Origin: Hirsutella rhossiliensis | Taxonomy: Eukaryota > Ascomycota > Sordariomycetes > Hypocreales > Ophiocordycipitaceae | DNA length: 64,000 nucleotides | Direction of reading: 5' to 3' | Assembly (NCBI RefSeq): GCF_020360975.1 | Contig: NW_025408678.1 | Span: 930,001-994,000 of the forward strand | Translations under genes and position numbers: made by a program | The notes under the pieces: model-generated | Databases searched by the model: none | Told to the model about the DNA's origin: nothing | Seen by the model: the letters and a program-made list of their open reading frames with translations, nothing else | Shown here: positions 56,397-64,000 of the stretch, one piece after another | Numbering within the stretch: the stretch's first letter is position 1 | How the letters are laid out: each line of letters opens with the position of its first letter

Positions 56397-58650
56397 GTAT
56401 AAGCTATCTTTATATTAAACCTAATATTAAAACCTTAGTAGTACTAGCTAAGGTAGTAGTAGTAGTAATAGCTACTATAAAAAGAAGCTTAGTATTAATA
56501 GCTATAGTAATAAGTAAAAGAGCTATACTAATAATACTTATAAGAAAAGGCCTAGTAGTAATAAGATAAATAAGCTTAGTTTATAAAGCTATTCTACTAG
56601 ATATTATAAGACCTAAACTAATAAGTAAACTTATACTAGATCCTTAATACCCTTTTAATACTAGCTCTAATAAATACGCCCTTTACTACTAAGAGGTTAA
56701 AATATAAGGCGGCCCTTAGTAAATAGAAGCTACTACCTTAGCCTACCTAGGATAGTAAGCTAGAGACCTTTTACTTCTTCCTTAACTACTTAATAGTAAA
56801 ATACTATATTAACGAGAAATAAGGCCTTAATAGCTATAAAGAGATAGCTTAGTTCTCGCTCCTTTATACGCTACTAAAGCCCTAGATATAGTAAGTAGCG
56901 GGCTTCTAAGAATAGGGCGGTCTTAAAAAAATAAAAGACCCTTAAGTATTCTTTAACTACCTAGTCTATACCTTTAGTAACGTATAGGAATAAAAGAAGG
57001 TATAAGATAGGCTATAGACCCTTACTTAGTAAGAGGGGTAGTCTTTTAAGGAGTTCTTACTAGAATTTAAAGAGACCTTAACTTAAGCGGCGGGTAATAC
57101 TACTTAGGATAATAGCGCTAAGCTTACCTAGCTATAGAACTTAATCTCCCTAGCGCTTTAAGAGCTACTTATCCCTATTATAATACCCTTTACCTATAAA
57201 GGCTATATAGCCTACCTTATAAAGGTAGCTTAAGGTTATAAGTAAACGTCGCGCTTTTAAAAGCTATATAAGCGCTTAGCCTTAAGCGGGACTAATAAGC
57301 TAGATAGCTCCTCCTTACTTAACCTATCTATACCTAAGCCCGCTTTTAAGTTAGCGGTTAATATAGATAGCGATATCTAGATAGCGGCTATATACCTTAA
57401 GGGGCGCGGTAATAGTAAGACCCTAGCTACTCCGCTAGCGGCGTAGTTTAGTAAGATAGCTAAGTAGGTGCCTTATAAGGAAATTAATAAATAATATAAA
57501 GAGGGCCGCTATATATGTTATAGTATAAGTATATATATAGTTAGGTCTTACTCCTACCTCTTAGTAAGGAGGCTAGTAGAGATATAGGTTACCCGCGCCT
57601 TATTAGAATCTAATAATAAAGGAGATAAGGGAACCTCTATTATATATAAAGTAAAGGGAAAAGCTTAGCTTTAATATAAAGGCAGGCCCTAGAGCTTAGT
57701 AAGCTAATACTAGCTAAGGAAGACTTAGTAAGGTATATTAAAGAAGAACCTACCTTAATACTAGTTATTATTAATTAAACTTACTTCCTTTTTACTCTTA
57801 TAGATAAGGGTTATTAGTATTATACTATAATTAATAAAGCGAAAGCCTTTAAGCTATACTTACTAGTAAAAAAGATTTACTTTAGGCGTATAAAGGGCGC
57901 CTTAGCCGCGATAGAGGGCGCGGTTATTAAAGGCGTCGCTTAGGTAGCTATAGAGGTTAATAGCCTTTTATAGCTACTAGTAGTATATATAGTCCCCTAG
58001 CTTAAGTTTCCCTTAATTCTTAGGAAGCTATAGTTAACGTATATAAAGGTATATTTAGTACTATATAAGGGGAGGCTATAGTTTAGCCCTATATAGTCCT
58101 AGGTTTAGTATAGTAGTAGGGAGGGAGCGCTAAACGCCCTACCTAACTTATAAGACGCCTAAGAAGTCTTAGCCTTAGTATTTATAGGTATAATATAGTA
58201 AATCTATAAGTAAAAGGGGCCGGCTATAGCTATAGCGTCGATCTATATAGTTAGCTTAATAGATATTAAGAAAGCGCTATAACTAAAGCGCCCTATATTA
58301 AAAGAAGAGCTATAGTAAGCTATCCCGCTACGGTTCTTTAATATACTACCGCTCTTTTAAAAGAGTAAGGCCGATAAGTTAAACCCTTATAAGCTAGGTA
58401 TAGACTACTTAATACCGCTTTATATAAAGGATAATAGTTAAGAGCTTTCCCTACTATTTAGGCCGCTATATAGTATATTATAAGAGGAACTATTAATATT
58501 AAAAAAGACCCTTATAGACCTCTTTAATAAGGGATTTATTAAGGCTAGCTCCTTTAAAGCGGCGGCTCTAGTCTTATTTATATAAAAGCTAAGGGGGGGA
58601 CTTTACTTCTATATAGACTATTAAGTATTAAACGTAATTATATACTTAGA
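56200..58650 (+). mobile_element. Gypsy II copy c: 5' LTR to RT, interrupted
   Basis: The opposite orientation to copies a and b. After the LTR it shows Gag (about 56650-57500), a zinc knuckle remnant at 57510-57551 with all ligands changed to Tyr, an aspartic protease near 57800-58010 (IDKGYQYYTIINKAKAF, GALAAIEGAVIKGVA) and RT fingers near 58480-58640 (NKGFIKASSFKAAALVLFI). It stops in RT (Y*VLNVII) where a Gypsy I LTR begins. The rest presumably lies beyond the window. Confidence 0.85.
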
Positions 58651-59125
58651 TATAACGACCGGTATTATTCTTAAGGGATAAACCTATCGAGGGGTTTATA
58701 TTAATAGATATAATAGGGCGTGGTCTAAGTAATAATATATATATTACGTTAGTAATAAGTCGGAGGTCGTAGACCGTAGACTATAACTAAGTAATTAGAA
58801 TTAAAGATAGAATCGTAATAAAGATCTATATTAAAAGCTAGAGAGCTATCTATCTAAAGAAGTAAAAGTAGGTAGCTATATATACCTATAAAGACTATCC
58901 TTAGATTATAGTCCTAGCTATAATCCCCTTTATAGCTTACTATAGCTTACTTATAAGCTATACTCCTAAGTAGTAATCTATCTATATAAAGCTTACTTAG
59001 CTTACGTACGCTTTAGGTAAGCTAAGCCTAAGTAACTTCTTATCCTAACTATTATTCCGAGCCGCCTTATTACGTAAACGTAGCCGGCTCTCTTATAGCC
59101 TACTAACTATAGTCGTAATATAATA
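58651..59125 (-). repeat. Gypsy I LTR, copy D (475 bp)
   Basis: Exactly the length of the LTR at 8846-9320 and similar throughout, with differences that are mostly transitions. The purine tract (minus strand of 59126-59139) fixes its inner edge. Confidence 0.85.
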
Positions 59126-62100
59126 TCTCCCCTCCTTTTAGTCTTATCCGTAAGACCTACTACTACCTTAGCTACTATATATAAATATACCCTTATCGCG
59201 CGTATATATATTCCCCGTTTCGTCCTTTCTATCCCTAAGGATATACTACTAATAGTATATCTAGTCGCGTATTAAAGGATCGTTCTTATAAGACCCTTAA
59301 GCGTATTCGTTTAGCTAAGTCTATTAATCGTCTTAGTTTTAATATTATACTATATTCTTTTTATTTATTACGCGGCTTCCGCTATAAAATACTAGAGAAA
59401 TCTTCTAAGTATACTAAATATATATAGTAGGGTCGTTCCTATAATACGTCGGGCGTAGCGATTAGCTCCTATAGGTAACTTCGTTATCCTACTTATTATT
59501 TATAGCTAATATATTTCTTAGTATCCTAAATAAATCTAGAGTCCTATCGATTAGATAAAGAAGAAGAAATTACTAAGGAGTAAATATTAAAAGCTTAAGC
59601 CGACCTAAATAAAGCCTTAGCCTATTTAGCGCGGCTTTGCTATTAAAAGCGCTAGCTAAAGATAAAGGGTACTAAGATAGTCTATCGGGGCCTTTATTCC
59701 TTAAATAACCTTAATAAGGCTAAGCGCTAAGAATTTAAAGCGGTAGTCGATATTTAGTCTATAGGTAGATTTAATATAATTAATTAAAATACTATTAGTT
59801 TATTAGGCGATTTTACGATACCTAAGGTAGATTTTACTAGTAGAACTATTAAAGTAAAGAACTATAGTAAGTTAAGTACTTAAGTAGTTCCTAGGTATTT
59901 TCCTCTAGTCTATATCCCTTTTACTTAATAAGGTATTCTTATTACTAACCTTATTTTCTTATATTTAGTATTTATTTTACTTTATATTCTTAATTATCGT
60001 TAACTTTAATTTTTTCCTATAGTTTAGCGTTTCGTAGTACTAGTTCTAATAGTAAGATATAAAATATTAGGTATATCTATATTATTATTAGTAGCGAAAG
60101 TTCGTAGTTAACTTTTAAAATAGTTTTCTTAACCTTAAACGGTCTAAGTTTCTTAAAATCTAATTTATTACTTAGTCGTTTTATTTTAATATTTCTTTAT
60201 ATAAGGTAGACTATATCTCCCTTTCGAAAGATTAGTCCCTATAATCTTTTCCGATTATAGTAAGTAGATATTTATTTTCTAACGAATTAAAGTTCTTATT
60301 ATATTTCTTTATATAATTTTTATAGCTAATCTACTTATAGTATTACTCGTTCTACTTATAGTCCTTATTAAGTAACCTTAAATACTTCTAGGTTATATCT
60401 ATAATTAAAGTATACTAGTAAGAGCTTAGTTATTTCTATAACTAAGCTATTATAAGCTAGTTACGCTATTAGTAGCTATTTAACTTAATCGTTTTATTTA
60501 TAGCTAATATAGTATCGTAAATATTATTTAAGCGTTTAGTTAAGTCGTTCTATTTATCTATCTATTTATAGGTAATAAGCTATACTAAGCTTATATATCG
60601 TCCCTAATTATACTATAAGAGCTTACTAAAACTTAGCTATAAATATACTTCCTTTATTAAAGATAATCTTATTTAGTAGTCTATAATTACTAATAATTAT
60701 TTATAGGAATATATATACTAGCTCTTCTATATTACTTACTTCTTTATATAGTAAGAAGTATCTATACTTTATTAGTCTATTAGTAATAACGAATATACTA
60801 TTATACTTAACGTTAGTTATAGGTTCTTTTAATAGTAGTAGCTTTATAATATAGTTAAAAGCTATTAAATCCTATAGTTTTTCTAGTACTAGTAGCGGTT
60901 ATAATTCTCTATATAGTTTATATTATTTAGCTTTACTTTATATATAAAGTTTATAATTTTTAATAACTTATTATACTACTTCTTTAAGCTATAGGAAGTT
61001 ATATTATCGTTTAATCCGTTCTATTATTCTTTAGATTCCTTAGTATCTATATATTAGATATTTATATATATCTTATATAACTTTATCTTATAATTCTAAT
61101 AGTATCTAGATTTTATTTTTATATATTAGAACTTCTAAATATTCTATATCGTATCCGTTTAGTACTTTATATTCTTTTATCTATTTTAGGATCTTTTAGT
61201 ATATTAAGTTATTAGGTTATACTTTAAATATTATATTTAGCTATCGTTATTAGTAGTTCCCGTTTTCGTTAATTTCTAGGAGCTATCCTTTCGCTATAGG
61301 TGCTCTTATATTATAATTACTTTATCGACTAAGGGTATTAGCTTAACTATTTTTTATTCCTTTTCTATAGATTATTTTATAGTCGAATTCTAATAAGTAT
61401 TCGGCCTATCGGATCTATTATCCGTTTAACTATTATATCGTTATAAAATATAAGATATTCTTATAGTCTATATAGACCTTAACTTTATACTTACTTTTAA
61501 GAAGGTAGTATCGAAATTCCTTAAAAGCTTAAATAATTATAAGGAATTCTTTATTATAGATAGGGTAATTAAGTTCTATACTATATAGCTTTTTCGAGTA
61601 AAATATAATTAGTTATAGTCTTCCTTTATTATTTTTTTATCCGATTTATACTCTTAAATTAAAGTTTAATATATTAGTTTTAAGTTCGATTTATTATTTT
61701 AGATTAAAAGTAGTTAAGACTAGTTCTTACGTAATCGTAGTCTTAATATATTTAAAAGCTTCGTTAGCATTATTATCCTATATAAATTCTTTTTCCTTCT
61801 TTATTAAGTTGTATAGTAGTACTATAATCTTTCTAAAATCTTTAATAAATTATTAGTAGTAGTTTATAAATCCTAGGAAACTTTATATATCCTTAACGTT
61901 CTTTAGTATTAGCTATTCTTTAACTAAGTTAATCTTATCTTATTATATTTATATCTCTTTTAGTAAGATCGTATATCTAAGGAAGTTTACTTCCTATATA
62001 TAGAACTTACTTTTCTTTAGTTTAACTAGTAACTTTATATTTTAAAGTATACGGAGTACCTTATAGATATATTCCTTATATTCTTCTAAGGTATCTAAGA

Positions 62101-64000
62101 AAATTAAGATATTATCTAAGTATACTACTATAAAGATATCTAAGTATTTATATAGGATATTATTAATTATCTATTAAAAGGTAGCTAGTATTTTTATAAG
62201 TCTAAATAGTATTACTAGATATTCGAATAGTTTAAATTTTATTTTAAAGGCTATTATCTATTTATATCCCTTTTTTACGCGTATTAAGTTATAGGCGCCT
62301 TTAAGATTAAGGGCTATAAACCATTTTTTACTATATAATCGATCTTATAGTTTTAATATAAGCGGTAATAGTATTCGGTCCTTTATTATAATATCGTTTA
62401 AGCGTCTATAGTTAATAACTAGTTATAGCTTACCGTTTTTCTTTAGAATAAATATAACTAGGTAGCTTACTTTAGATATTAATATTTATATATATCCTTT
62501 TTATAGATTCTCGTTAAGGTAGTCGTATAGTATTTATAGTTACTTTTTATTTAGGTTATAGATCTTATAGAACGTTAGCGTTATTTTATCCTTAAGATAA
62601 ATTTCGTAGTCCTATTAGCTATATTTAGGTAACCCTATCTTAAGTTCTTCCTTAAAGAGTTTATTATATTTCTAGTATTCTTAAGGGATATTCTTTATTC
62701 TTTCTTATAGGCTTTATTCTTTCTTTTAAGAGCTAGTTTCTCTTAACTTAAGCTCTTTATTAATTTATTTAAGGTCTTTCCTTAGAGTAGTAATAACTCT
62801 TTAAATCTTCGTATTATATCCTTTATTCTATTTATATCGGATACTAAGTTATATAGCTATATTAGTTAGTATATAGGTCTTATTAATCGATTTTATATCT
62901 ACTAATTTAGTTGCTATTTTCTTTTATATCGCTAAAGCCTATAATAATTTACTTAAACGGTTATCCCTTTTATCTTATTTAGTAGCTAAATTATTATAAA
63001 ATTTTACTTTCTTTTAAATCTACTAGTCTTAGAAACTTATATCTTCGTTCTAATATAGCTAGCTAGTTTTCTAGTTAATTAATAGGTTGCTCTCCTATAG
63101 CTATAGAAGCCCTAATATAAGGTTATATTCTTTAATATCTATAATATTAAAGTCGACTTATTTATTATAGCCCTAGATATTAATATTAAGGTAATTAATC
63201 TCTATATTAATAATTCCGTTATTATAGTTAAATACCTCTCCTTTAATATTCGTAAGTTTATATAGATCTTTCTTATATCTCTATATAAGTTAGTAATAAT
63301 TAACGGCTTTAAGTAAAACGTAATTACTTATCGCGCTATAGTTTAAAAGTATATATATATAATATCCCGCGATTTAAATATCTAATATTATTTAGTTACT
63401 ATAGCTTACCGTTACTATATATAAGGTCCTTAAATCTTATTATATCGTGCTAGTCTATAGCTCTTTTATAGATAGCGTACCTTATTTTTTACTTAGTCCT
63501 TATTTATTTTATTTAAGTATTCTTCTTTAATTTATTATTAATATCGTTTCTTTATATTTTCGTCGTATAGTATTATATTAGGGCTTAAGAGACTAATTTC
63601 CTATAGCTAATTAAAGATTTCTTATTTCTTAACGCTATATCGTTTATATTATACGGCTTTATAGTTAATTATATACTATACTTTATAATTTTATTCGTTT
63701 TTATACTAAAGGTTAAGTTTTCGTTTAGCGTCTTTTTATTTTTTATATAGTATTTCTATATTAATTTTTCCTTAGTCGAATATAGCTTATAGCCTTTATA
63801 TATATTACTAATAATCTTTTAGTATACCGTTATATCGTTTATACTATACTTATACTTTTTTATATTTATAAACTTTATAGTTTAGGTATATATATTTATT
63901 AAAATCTTCTTTATTATATTTAACTTATTACGTAAATCTTTAGAAGATTAAGGGTTTAGATACCTTAAAGCGAGTAGCGTTATACTATTCCTTTATTTTA
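58651..64000 (-). mobile_element. Gypsy I copy D: 3' LTR to protease, continues past window
   Basis: Minus-strand order from low coordinate: LTR (58651-59125), chromodomain near 59870-59990, integrase about 60450-61300, RNase H about 61350-61750, RT about 61800-62500 (the reverse complement of the [12 protein letters not shown] region is near 61850, of YLDNILIF near 62100) and protease near 63100-63250. It is the longest copy of the family here and parallels copy A to about its position 6440. It cut Gypsy II copy c, so it is younger than that copy. RIP has removed all long frames. Confidence 0.85.

Noticed and set aside
1..64000. CRISPR arrays, bacterial operons or phage genes
   Set aside because: No regularly spaced direct repeats, no ribosome-binding-site-led gene series; introns, LTRs and RIP show a fungal nuclear genome.

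Overview
The window looks like a transposon-dense heterochromatic stretch from a filamentous ascomycete (Pezizomycotina). Three things point there: an eqolisin-type secreted glutamic peptidase gene, short fungal introns in a zinc-cluster regulator gene, and a very strong repeat-induced point mutation (RIP) signature. About 4994-24100 and 33200-64000 are TA-rich, with CpA and TpG almost gone and TAA/TAG stops everywhere. Retroelement proteins can be read through the stops there, but no long open frame survives. By eye, 1-4993 and about 24200-33100 have ordinary fungal base composition.

Layout. 1-4993: the 3' part of a Ty3/Gypsy chromovirus (Gag, zinc knuckle, protease, RT-RNase H, integrase, chromodomain, 221-bp LTR), broken by frameshifts but hardly RIPed. 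4994-10641: two RIPed pieces of a second chromovirus family, 'Gypsy I' (475-bp LTR), nested in opposite orientations. 10642-17619: an LTR-to-LTR copy of a third family, 'Gypsy II' (186-bp LTRs), pol on the minus strand, with an unexplained antisense coding-like block between chromodomain and LTR. 17620-21447: a Copia relic with its 3' LTR. About 21500-22260: a RIPed DUF3435 gene, the tyrosine-recombinase family that includes Starship captains. 23445-23920: a Copia solo LTR with a perfect 5-bp target duplication. 24605-26629: a GAL4-type zinc-cluster regulator gene with four in-frame TAG codons. 27627-29925: a 5'-truncated Tad-like LINE on the minus strand. 30117-30875: the only intact gene, the eqolisin (minus strand). 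30972-33339: unidentified. 33340-40211: a second Gypsy II copy. 40212-44267: a Gypsy I copy whose LTR was split by a 374-bp TRIM-like mini LTR element. 44268-45804: the 5' end of another Copia. About 47500-53880: a gag relic, then a fourth Gypsy family, 'Gypsy III'. 56200-58650: a third Gypsy II copy, cut by another Gypsy I copy that runs off the right edge (58651-64000).

The elements form a nested record of successive insertions, later mutated by RIP. Mutation appears to have spilled into the regulator gene, while the peptidase gene 3.5 kb further on is intact. The best leads are the TRIM-like element with 73-bp LTRs and perfect target duplications, the DUF3435 relic, the regulator killed by changes that all fit CpA to TpA, and the conserved antisense block of Gypsy II. 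Family names (Gypsy I-III, Copia-1/2) are local labels. All calls come from reading the sequence; no database search was run.
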